31,763 bases of DNA from Zancudomyces culisetae (lineage: Eukaryota > Kickxellomycota > Harpellomycetes > Harpellales > Legeriomycetaceae), in the NCBI GenBank assembly GCA_001969505.1, contig LSSK01000119.1, positions 1-31,763 of the forward strand. The letters are read 5' to 3'. Numbering within the stretch: position 1 is the stretch's first letter; each line of letters opens with the position of its first letter. Under the pieces are notes generated by a model that was not told where the DNA came from, did not search any database, and worked only from the letters and a program-made list of their open reading frames with translations. The position numbers were made by a program, and so were the translations under genes. Below, in pieces: positions 20,901 through 29,997 of the stretch.

Positions 20901-21919
20901 NNNNNNNNNNNNNNNNNNNNNNNNNNNNNNNNNNNNNNNNNNNNNNNNNNNNNNNNNNNNNNNNNNNNNNNNNNNNNNNNNNNNNNNNNNNNNNNNNNNN
21001 NNNNNNNNNNNNNNNNNNNNNNNNNNNNNNNNNNNNNNNNNNNNNNNNNNNNNNNNNNNNNNNNNNNNNNNNNNNNNNNNNNNNNNNNNNNNNNNNNNNN
21101 NNNNNNNNNNNNNNNNNNNNNNNNNNNNNNNNNNNNNNNNNNNNNTTTTTTCCTTTGTATTAGCTGATTATCTTTATAGAATACAGCCATACCTAACCTT
21201 ATATATTTATGTTTGACCAAAGCTCTGAACACTTTGCTTATGTCAACTTGTGCCTTTTCTATGCATATTACCATGTGCCTTGCCTTGTCGTGACCGTCCA
21301 TATCTCTCTTCGTACCATCTGATGCGCCAAAATTACCTTGGACATCTATTTGTGGCTGTGATAAATACCTTTGCTCCCCAAACAATGTTGAAAACTTTTT
21401 TTTACAAATAATACACTTTTCTACGTGTTCCAGCTCACCCGTGTTTCTATTCATTGTCTCTTTCAAGCTCGAATGAATCTCTTGTTGGCTTATGTCTAGC
21501 AAACATGTTTGAAAATGTAATACCTTCAAGATACTGGTCTCTTTTTCAAGTTTTTTATAGCATATTGGGCACTCTGCATTTTTGTCTCGCTCTGCCTTGA
21601 TTAATTTTTCGTTCCCCATGTGTTTGGTACTTCCCGGAGAGTATTTTTCGACATTAAAATAGTTTTTTATCCCATTATTTTTAGTTAAACTGTTGGTTTT
21701 CACTAGGGGTGCTACATTATTTCTATTAACTGCCATATTTCTATTTCTTATCTCTTTTGTCCCCCTTCCGGAACCTGTACTAAATTCATCTGTAAAATCG
21801 CTACTAACAACATCGTAGTTCATACATGGCGACAAAAATGAGAATGTTGTTTTTCGTTCACTTGCACTTCTACTACCTGCTCTGCTTAGGAATTGCGTTA
21901 TAGTTGTTTCCTCCGCCAT
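17948..21919 (-). CDS. SLX4: Slx4, scaffold of the Slx1-Slx4 structure-specific nuclease (3 exons; broken by an assembly gap)
   Basis: Exon 1 runs 21919-19566 with the N gap inside, exon 2 is 19416-18565 and exon 3 is 18412-17948. The introns (149 and 152 nt) have GTAAAG and GTACTT donors and TAG acceptors, both phase 0. If the 196-bp overlap flanking the gap is collapsed (21146 to 20573), one 1032-residue frame results. In order: two zinc fingers of UBZ4 type (C117/C120/H135/C139 and C169/C172/H215/C219), a long disordered part with a Gly-Val-Gly-Lys repeat, a proline-rich stretch (about 771-803), a SAP-like element formed across intron 2 ('FEQLK' joined to 'KLGADYGLRTNTSKRLLA', about 874-896), and the conserved C-terminal Slx1-binding domain ('ELYSNILLYKPISIAQLL' to 'SSFLDSQVIF'). 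Slx4 activates the GIY-YIG nuclease Slx1 on branched DNA in the nucleus. As deposited, the N length (376) breaks the frame. A splice site at 'CAG|GTAATC' in the last exon was considered and not used. Confidence 0.82.
19721..19783. repeat. 12-bp minisatellite in SLX4
   Basis: About five tandem copies of a 12-base unit (cttttcccactc and variants) encode Lys-Gly-Val-Gly/Glu-Gly-Val-Gly on the minus strand in the disordered middle of Slx4. The unit is a multiple of three, so copy-number change keeps the frame. Confidence 0.85.
20574..20769. repeat. Left copy of 196-bp duplicated gap flank
   Basis: This segment and 21146-21341 are the same over 196 bp, with one difference seen (A at 20658 against C at 21230). 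It encodes part of the second Slx4 zinc finger and the basic stretch after it. It most likely represents one locus assembled twice (the two ends of unjoined contigs). The difference is synonymous: GTT against GTG, Val, on the coding strand. Confidence 0.9.
20770..21145. other. Assembly gap (376 N)
   Basis: A run of N inside SLX4. The sequence ending at its left edge is also present immediately beyond its right edge, so no bases need be missing. Translations across the N run are meaningless. Confidence 0.95.
21146..21341. repeat. Right copy of 196-bp duplicated gap flank
   Basis: Counterpart of 20574-20769 at a constant offset of 572 bases. The offset is not divisible by three. Reading through this copy and then jumping to 20573 keeps the Slx4 frame open. 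Confidence 0.9.
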
Positions 21920-23950
21920 CTCTGCTCAATTGATATTTTCTTTGTTAATATATATCTTTTTTTCGCCTTTTATGTTTATTTTATGTTTGTCCAGAGCTAA
22001 TTGTTTGTGGAAAAGACAAATCCAAAATCCACAATCCAGAAACGTAATTAAAAAGCGGATTCCAAGTTGTTTTTGAAGTTCTATTCCAAGTAGAGTTATT
22101 TCCAAAACTGTTTCGGGTAATTTCTTCAAGAAAATCAAGGTAAACGACCCTCGATCATACCATATTGAATGAGATACACTTGTACCTATACTGAATATTA
22201 AAAATCAAACAATCGCAAAAATAAATAGTGTTTGTTGTACTTAGTATTGACTTTTTGAATTGTAATACATATTGTGAATAAAATAAATATATGCGGTATT
22301 CTGTAATAAATGGATACAAAGAAAATATAGCTCAAAATTATTGTGCTGGGAGGGAAAATATTCCTTTTTGCACCACCTTTGATGACAGTGCCCTAGATAC
22401 ATACATACATACATACACTTGTGTCTATTCGATACAAAATTGTTTGTTTTTTACTCTTGTGATGTCTAGACGCATGGTCAATGTGCTGAATCAAGTCTGC
22501 TCCGGTCTTACCAATGTAAAAAAAGTTGACATGGGAATAACTAGTGTGCAGATGTGAACAATACTGTACTACCAAGTCAGATCCGCATAGCTACACCCAC
22601 AGTGTATGATATTATCCACCTTCAAGGATGTGGCAAATTGGTATGCGTAAATTTTGCAAAACTCATTGTTGAAACAAAATATGTCCCATAATCCCTAATC
22701 AAAATCAAAATGTATTCTCTTGTTTCTCGCAGTGGTGTGTCCAATGAAAAAATTAGAATCAACGCATTTTACCTGCCGAAACATTTATTTCGGATTAAAT
22801 TGTTCTTATTTCTCAAGATCTCTGCACTTTTTTTTTTGCTGAAAACTCTATGTTTCTGGTAAGAAGGATTCGTGTGGTTGTTTTGAAAAGGAAGTAAGAA
22901 TACCAATATTTAGTTTGGATTTCGTTTTGGTGCAAGTGCAATAATAAGCCTTGTCATCTTCCCGCACTATGTGCAGAAACAAGGGGTTGGACTCTTTAAG
23001 AAGGTGAAAGCTTTTTTTTGGGGTTTCTTCCTTGCTTTTGTGCATTTTGTGGGAGATGATAAGAGTTTGCGTCCCATCCACTCTAGAAGGCCTTTTTTCT
23101 GTGCGCTTGGTGGTTTTTGGGTTGACTGGGGGATTAGTTTCTCAGTCGCTCTGAGACCTCCTTGCACAGAATTCAGTAGGCTAGTGTGTTTTAGAACTAA
23201 ATGGGACTCACATAGCTATACCTCTGTTTCATTTCAATCAAAACATCTCAATCTCGTAGCACATCATGAAGAAGGATGTGATAGCGGAAATAGTTACAAC
23301 TCATTCCTCTCCGAATTTTAGTTGATAATTTCTGTTCTCATCGTCACACCAGAATTCTACTGGTCGTCCCATATCTAACGATGTTTCAAATACATGTGAA
23401 TTTGTCTATACTGCGCTTGCCAAAGTGGGTGGTCAATTTCGAAATTGTATCTGAGTGTTCATGTCACATCAATTTATAAGAAAATTTGCCATGGATATTT
23501 TATCGCCTTTTTTTCCTGTTTGAAGTACAAGTGCTTCCAAATGTCCTAGATATATAAAGAGCGTGATTTTTGGTTGTCTCAGATTGATTAAATGTCTGGC
23601 TATACCAATACCCCTTAAACCAGGTTTGATAGCTGATAGCTAATTATTTTGAAAAACTAAATGAACCATTTGATAAAACCGATTACCGAAATCGAGAATT
23701 TTCCAATCAAAGGAAAAGCTAATGAACAAAACTAGACATAACAGGCCATGAGTGCCGAAAAAAAAAAGTATAAAGTTGAGGGGGAGAGAGCAACCACTAG
23801 TCTGTGTTTGTATAACAAAATAAAAATACTCAAAAACTCTTCAAAATAGCTTTTAGCAAAACCATCCAAAAACGCATATATCCTATTTGGGAAACGAAAT
23901 ACACAAAACTATTTTAAGCACGAAAAACTAAAGTCTGAAAACTCGAACAA
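21920..23950. other. Long divergent intergenic region, no gene supported
   Basis: 2.0 kb between the divergent SLX4 and trimethyllysine dioxygenase genes. A short (ATAC)n run lies near 22397-22418. Frames at 22291-22557 (+), 22848-23081 (-), 22967-23167 (-) and 22971-23321 (+) overlap each other and have no motif; the last opens with GTG. The base composition is slightly less AT-rich near 22970-23240, so a decayed gene or an unrecognised exon is possible, but I cannot support one. Confidence 0.5.
22397..22418. repeat. (ATAC)n microsatellite
   Basis: About five copies of the tetramer ATAC in the intergenic region between SLX4 and the trimethyllysine dioxygenase gene. Confidence 0.7.
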
Positions 23951-24951
23951 ATGAGGTAAGCAGCAAACTATTATACCCATTAGTACCCCCACTCCCTCCC
24001 TTCCTACGGCTTTAGATAACCATAGTTAATATCAAAATGTGGGTGAAAAAGCGGATAATTGAAGATATTTACGCGTCACTGTGCTATACTAAAATAGAGC
24101 GACTCGTCTATTTGGAAATTTTTCGCAATATACAGCCAGACAAGCTGTAACACGAGGAAAAAGCCTGTTCTCCACATCTGCAATTAACACACAAGCCAAA
24201 CCGCTTAACAATGACAATTCCGTGGTCGCTGTGAACTTTGGAGATGGAACTTCAGCAAGATTCCATAACTATTGGTTAAGAGATCACTGTAGATGCGAGA
24301 AATGTATTCACCCTACAACCAAACAGAGGACTGTCGACCCCTTGACCGTAACGTATTTTTTCAACAATTAACGTGGATATATAGGAAAACATTTTGTATA
24401 TGCTAATCGGGTGTTTCTACTCATAGTTTAGCGAAACGATAGCGCCAACTAAGCAAACAATAGTGGATCAAAAGCTGGTCTTGGAATGTAGGTATTATTA
24501 ACTACAGTCATTAAACATAAACATGGCGATACCTGTCTCTATTTTTTTATTATAAAAAATGCTGAAAAAAAACTACTATTGTTAATAGGGGATGGAGGTA
24601 AACATGTTTCCGAGTATCAACTGAGTTGGCTTAAAAGAAATTCGTATGACAAGGCAGAACCCAAGGCCCAAAAAATGTAAGTATAGCTCAAAGAGAACTA
24701 CAAACTTCTATGTATATTTTTTTTTTTAGCTTTGGGGTTACAAAAATCCGGCCAGAGTTGGGTGTGTATGTTTTTTTTTGATTTTAATCAGGATTTTTGG
24801 TAAAAATATAGCTTTCCATCGTCGGAAGTAAAAAGATGGGGATCAGAAATGACAGGAAAGATACCAACAGTAGACTATGAAAAAGTTATGAATACCGACG
24901 AAGGTCTTTATGAGTGGCTAAATAATATTGTATGTGTTAAGAAAATACTCA

Positions 24952-25010
<59 letters not shown>

Positions 25011-25986
25011 GTGTGCCAGCAACACATAGTTTTATCTTCAAAGTGTTGCTAGATCATATTAACCCTAAAATTATCAAAACTGAATTAAAAACAGAGAATC
25101 TACGGACTTGGTACTGTATCAGGAGTTCCGGTCACTGAAGAGGTAAACTTTTGTATAGCTAAACAAATATAACCTGCAATATTAAGCAATAAATCTTGCC
25201 GAATTCTAGGCCACAAAGAAGACGATTGAACGAATTGGTCCAATAAGAGATACACATTATGGTATGTTAACAGCCCTCTTTAATTAATATTATTACCTTT
25301 GGATCTTTGATGCGATACAAATTTCCATTTTATTTGCATTCCTAGGCGCATTCTGGGCATTTACATCAGGATTTGCACATGGAGATTTGGCCTACTCAAC
25401 TCTTGAGATTCCAGCACACACAGATACCACATACTTTAACGATCCAGCAGGTCTGCAACTGTTTCACCTGCTGGAGGAGGCTGGTGTAGGTGGAGAACAA
25501 TTTTATGTGGATGGGTTTGCTGCCGCTGAAATACTTAAGAAAGAAGATCCCGAGGCTCACAAGATTCTTTCTGAAGCTCGCGTGTATGGATACCAGGCAG
25601 GTGATGAGAATGTCTTTTTAAAACCCACAGCACAGCCTTACCCTTTGCTGAACTACAACAACAAAGGAGAGCTTTACCAAATTAGGTTTAATAACGAGGA
25701 CCGGTACATAATTAACAACTTGAAATTTGATATGGTTCCCAAGTACTATAATGCACTTAGAAAGTGGATGGAAATAGTCAGAAGGCCCGAGTCAGAACTA
25801 GTTTTGGCGTTGAAACCAGGAACATTGATTGCTATTGATAACTGGAGAGTTATGCACGCAAGAAAGAGCTTCAAGGGTGGAAGAACGCTATCTGGTGGGT
25901 ACGTTGATACCGATTATTGGAAGAGTAAATATAGAGTCGTGTCCTTCAGAGCCAAAGGCAAAGATTGCAAAGCTGAGCTACTCTAA
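23951..25986 (+). CDS. TMLHE: Mitochondrial trimethyllysine dioxygenase (9 exons)
   Basis: Exons: 23951-23955, 24098-24347, 24427-24487, 24589-24676, 24730-24765, 24812-24929, 25095-25142, 25210-25261, 25346-25986. The joined protein is 432 residues (human TMLHE 421). It is a 2-oxoglutarate/Fe(II) oxygenase catalysing the first step of carnitine biosynthesis, N-trimethyllysine to 3-hydroxy-trimethyllysine. The Arg/Ser-rich, acid-free N-terminus 'MRATRLFGNFSQYTARQ' is a mitochondrial presequence. The N-terminal GBBH-like zinc module shows 'RDHCRCEKCIHP'. The catalytic part shows 'GPIRDTHYGAFWAF', the metal ligands H244 and D246 in 'PAHTDTTYF', H390 in 'DNWRVMHARKSF' and a following Arg (about 399) for 2-oxoglutarate. 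'HTDTTYF' and 'GLYEWLNNI' fit trimethyllysine dioxygenase better than gamma-butyrobetaine dioxygenase. All introns are GTA...AG. It is convergent with GPI18. Confidence 0.88.
24952..25010. repeat. (ATT)n microsatellite in intron 6
   Basis: About 19 uninterrupted ATT/TTA triplets lie inside the 165-nt intron 24930-25094 of the trimethyllysine dioxygenase gene. Translation of this run as poly-Tyr is an artefact of reading through the intron. Confidence 0.95.
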
Positions 25987-26210
25987 CTCTTCCTCCCCCC
26001 CCCTCCACCGTTTCCTCCTCACTAATACTCCGTTATAGGTGACATGCGTGGAATGGGCTGAAATCGCGATCACAATATTGAATTTGCATTTTTTTCTTCT
26101 CAAGTTATCGATTATTTTTTAATCAATTTAGTGGGTGTTATATTATATCTATCATAGTACTATTATAATTCGCAAAAAAAAAGGAAATAAAGACGAAAAA
26201 ATCCATAAAA

Positions 26211-28441
26211 TCAAGCAGGTGGGAAAAAATTACTAAACAAAACAGCACCTATCATAGCATAGGTTACGATGTAGAGTACAATGACATTGGCAAAGGACCA
26301 GCAAAACTGGCGTATGTCTTTCCTCCGTGTGTTAAAAATAACATGTGACATGTACCAGTAAACAGTAGGCATTGATGACATAAACCTTGTAATTACTTGA
26401 ATGTGCATCGTCGTTGTCGATACAAACAATAGAAAGCACCATAGATATATGTATGGTAACACCACCACGCTGGTATAGCATTTGGCTGCGGGTATTTCGT
26501 GGTTTACTATGCTTTGGTTCTTTGCAACTTTATCTGTTTGGAGCTCATCTTTGGTCTTAAATATGCCCAGAGTTAGAAATCTTGATGTATCATGTTTGGC
26601 ATATGCCATAATACCTTTAAAGCAGAGTATTATCATAGGCAGTGCAAACATAAAGTTTGGGAGCTGTTTTAGTTCGTAGTATTTTAAGAACCCGACATTC
26701 CTACAAGTAAACCAATGCAAACATTTGGTCGGAGTAGGATTATATTATAGGAACCACTTACACATTTTGTACGCAAAGTATATGTACTAAACTACAAAAA
26801 AAATGAAATTTATAGTATGATTAGAGTTGAAAAAAATACAAATTGACTTACCAGTAATGTTCCTGAACATAGTTATAAACAATGGGTACCCTTTTGTTGC
26901 ACCAAGGTGATTCACCCTCCCTTGGTACCATCCTAACACAAAACTGATAGTACCCATGCACTTGAAATATCACAAACCCTGATACTGAAATCATCCCCAA
27001 GATAATTAGCTTCACCACCCGTCCGACTAGCACCTATTATTTGGTTTGAGCAATTCACAAAATTTTAGTTTTAACGAGGAATGATTAGGCAACAAAGACA
27101 TCGTAGATTTTAGTACATCGTCAATGTAACAATCAAGCAGGATGAAGCCAAAAAGAAAAACAAAACTGGAAAGTTGCTGGTGGTTCTATCACACAAGAAA
27201 ACTTACTTTTTTACTTTCCATCCATTGCAAGTCTTGGAAAAAGAAATCGTACACAAAAAATCCCAGATAGCAAATACAATTAGACCTGGTAAACGAACCA
27301 AGACCCAGATAAAATGCCGCTGTATAGTATTTCCGTTCTATAATCAACCTCATGCATACAAAAGTAAACAGCGCAAATGTACTCTCTGTATATCTATCGA
27401 TTAGTTATGAGCATTCTTTTATGACCATGAGACATTTAAGTTTATGTATACTTTGTCTTTTCATATACTATTAATGAATATAAAATGACAACAGCAATAA
27501 TAATAGAGGTAGCTATGATATTTATGAAAATAGTGTGTTTACATTGATGACATGAATATCCCAGCGGGTGTGAAACAATACAATATTGTTGATAGATACG
27601 CAAAACTCTCGTTACCAAATAATACTATGCCCAATCTACAACATATTGAAACAACAACGTGTTAGCCACCAAGCTAAATACCTCGACAATATTACACAAG
27701 CATAATGAGCCAAAACAAAAATAATAACAACCATTACCTATAAAAGGCTATCGCCGACCCTATAAAAGATATGTTTGACACACATATGCCTGACAGCATA
27801 TATGTTAGCTGGGTGCCTAGGGTTTCCTCCAGTGGATAAAACACTATATACATATATTTAAATTATCATCGCTGTATCAGTTGAAGTGATTTTTTTGAAA
27901 GCAAAAATATCGATTCACTACAATATACCATGTTTTATCATATTATTTTATATATATCAAAATATACTCTGCGCTAAAAGCATGTAGTGGTACCTGTTAT
28001 GCTAAGAAAGCTGGTGAGTAAAGGAAACATAGGAAAAAATGCATTTTCCTGTTCGTACACATATCCATGTTGTGCAATGTGGTTAAAATAGAGTGCATCC
28101 CATCTTGTAAATACTTTAATCACATTCTTTACTGTGTTGTGAAGTAACCCATTTTCTTTTTCATCCGCAAAGAGAATATCGAAACAGCTATCGTAATCTG
28201 CGACAAACCAATTCGAAAATACTGCCACTATAAAAATCAACACTCTTGAAATAATTGCATAGTAAATTACATTTCGTATCCTCAATCCTAGCCACCATCC
28301 TAGTCCCTTTTTTCTCGCCGCATCTACTGTTTTTTGGCTCAATTTATTTTTTTTGAGATTCCTGGCTTCTTGTGGAGGCATACATAGGCTTTTCATCCTT
28401 GAATTTTCCCGATTACGGGCTTTTTCCCCAGCAAGATCCAT
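26211..28441 (-). CDS. GPI18: GPI mannosyltransferase 2, Gpi18/PIG-V (6 exons)
   Basis: Exons: 28441-27994, 27843-27738, 27635-27543, 27393-27207, 27033-26852, 26700-26211. Introns are 102 to 173 nt, all with GTA donors and AG acceptors, and phases match throughout. The joined protein is 501 residues (human PIG-V 493). It adds the second mannose to the GPI precursor in the ER lumen, using dolichol-phosphate-mannose. Visible family blocks: 'FTRWDALYFNHIAQHGYVYE' (about 111-130, with the key WD pair W114-D115), 'NAFFPMFPLL' (133-142), 'LSTILYCFTPAGIFMSS' and 'IYTESTFALFTF' (joined across intron 3), 'FYLGLGSFTRSN', 'CNKRVPIVYNYVQEHYW' followed by 'NVGFLKYYELKQLPNF' (joined across intron 5), and 'HIQVITRFMSSMPTVYWYM'. 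Many hydrophobic segments fit the multi-pass topology. The N-terminal 48 residues are polar and basic, longer than usual. The fragments would otherwise look like unrelated small ORFs. Confidence 0.87.
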
Positions 28442-29415
28442 ATTTCTGTACAGTACGTCCTTCGAGTTAATTTTTCGAATTTTCTTTCTTTACTTTGAAT
28501 TCGGCGTCCCTTTAAATGAATATGTATCTGTTTTGTGGTTACATTTGTTGCGAGTCCAAATAAAGATAGCGGGAAGATCAAACGCTCTGATTTACACTCT
28601 TGAAAATGTACCTAAGTCTGCGATTGATCTGTAGCGTTACGTAAATTGTCTTTCGAATGCTAAAAGTGATAAGTTAGGATATAATTGCATCTACCGTGGA
28701 TTGATTTGCGCAAAGTACAGTCCAAGTATATGCAAAAGATTTAGGTAAAACGGTATATGAATTTTTAGCTACCCTTCTCCGTTTCAGTTCTTTTTTTTTA
28801 ATATTTCTCTTTGCTTTTATTTGCAAATATGTTTTGAAAATAATAATTGTTTACAACCCCATTTGCCAATTTGTCAAGCAATAATTTTCCTAAAATCTCA
28901 AAATATTCACATCTCCGCGCTTTGCTAGATATTCGTCCATTTCTATTGAAAAGGCGTCATTAACAGATTATAACAAAGGAAGAATCACGCTTGTCTTTTT
29001 ATATCAACTTTAGTTATACTCGAGCTGTGTTTTGCAAACACAATCACATAAAGGACCGCTTAATCAGTAATTAAACAAGATACTTGCTTAGTGCAAAAGT
29101 AAAGATCTTTTTCTCCCACCAGAACACAAAGTTGCAGAGATGATGAAACCAGTTAATTTTATTACAGCTGATTGTGCACATCAACGAGGCATATGGTGGT
29201 TGTTCACCTATACTAAATTGCAATTCCTCGGTTTTAGCAAAATCCATAATCCCATAAAAACAATAAACATAACATCAATAATGGACCACCAATAAAAAAG
29301 TTTATTAGCAAAAAATCACACATATCTACCATATAAATTATAAGTCATGTAAAAAGTCATTTCCAAACGAGTTGGAAAAGGCTTTAAAACTCTATATTAG
29401 AAAGGAGTAAAGGTA
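28442..29415. other. Intergenic, no gene seen
   Basis: About 970 bases between the GPI18 start and the stop of the secreted repeat protein, both minus. It should include the GPI18 promoter. The plus frame at 28353-28634 is an antisense shadow of the GPI18 first exon. Confidence 0.6.
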
Positions 29416-29997
29416 TTAGATGCCTGGTGCAATTGGACCATCTTTGTAAACACATCCATCCTCGCGGCAGTAGTAGCGGTCGCCACAAGTCACAAATTTC
29501 TCACCTCCGTAAGCAGCTTTGCATGCGTTGAATGCAGCTTCGTTAGAAGGTCCTGGAAGGAATTCGTTTGTGCATGTAACGTTAGGAATTTGGGTAGGTG
29601 GGCATTGTGAACTGGTTGATGAACTAGTCGATGAACTAGTCGATGAACTGGTTGATGAACTGGTTGATGAACTGGTTGATGAACTGGTTGATGAGCTGGT
29701 TGATGAACTAGTCGATGAACTGGTTGATGAACTGGTTGATGAACTGGTCGATGAGCTGGTTGATGAGCTGGTCGATGAACCAGTTGATGAACTGGTTGAT
29801 GAACTAGTTGCTGTAGTTTCTTCAGTATTTGATGGTGTGACTGATGGTGTGGTAGTTGGGGCAGTAGAACCACTTGGTACTGTTGTTGTTACAGTAACAT
29901 ATACAGTTGGTCTTGCTGGACACTTTGATGTTGTTGGTGCGTAGTCAGCGCTGGCCAAGAGCGATGAAAGCAATGAAACAATGACAAAAGCACGCAT
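29416..29997 (-). CDS. Secreted Ser/Thr-repeat protein with Cys-rich C-terminal domain
   Basis: 193 residues with an ATG at 29997. The N-terminus 'MRAFVIVSLLSSLLASADYA' is a clear secretory signal peptide, with cleavage likely near residue 17. Then come a Thr/Pro/Val-rich part ('TVYVTVTTTVPSGS'), about 16 copies of Thr-Ser-Ser-Ser (about 62-129), and a compact domain of about 64 residues with six Cys ('CPPTQIPNVTC', 'NACKAAYGG', 'FVTCGDRYYCREDGCVY'). The TSSS region would be heavily O-mannosylated, giving a rod that presents the small disulfide domain. It ends 'GPIAPGI' with no hydrophobic tail, so no GPI anchor is expected; it is likely secreted or trapped in the wall. I do not recognise the Cys domain. 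One potential N-glycosylation site, Asn-Val-Thr, lies in it. Function unknown; adhesin-like or wall proteins are the obvious comparison. Confidence 0.75.
   Translation of the reverse strand: MRAFVIVSLLSSLLASADYAPTTSKCPARPTVYVTVTTTVPSGSTAPTTTPSVTPSNTEETTATSSSTSSSTGSSTSSSTSSSTSSSTSSSTSSSTSSSTSSSTSSSTSSSTSSSTSSSTSSSTSSSTSSQCPPTQIPNVTCTNEFLPGPSNEAAFNACKAAYGGEKFVTCGDRYYCREDGCVYKDGPIAPGI
29609..29811. repeat. 12-bp minisatellite coding for (TSSS)n
   Basis: About 16 tandem copies of a 12-base unit (gaactggttgat with variants at the aactrgt and gttgat/gtcgat positions) encode Thr-Ser-Ser-Ser on the minus strand. Because the unit is a multiple of three, all frames on both strands tend to stay open, which creates spurious antisense ORFs such as a Val-Asp-Glu-Leu repeat on the plus strand. 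Confidence 0.95.

Noticed and set aside
20574-21341. True tandem duplication inside SLX4
   Set aside because: The frame is restored only by collapsing the two copies, and they differ by a single synonymous base, so an assembly overlap is simpler.
22971-23321. Plus-strand ORF of 116 codons
   Set aside because: Opens with GTG, overlaps two minus frames, and shows no motif.
24849-25052. ORF with a poly-Tyr run
   Set aside because: It is exon 6 of the dioxygenase read through the GTATGT donor into the (ATT)n intron.
29519-29944. Plus-strand ORF with a Val-Asp-Glu-Leu repeat
   Set aside because: Antisense shadow of the 12-bp TSSS minisatellite; the minus-strand frame has the signal peptide and Cys domain.
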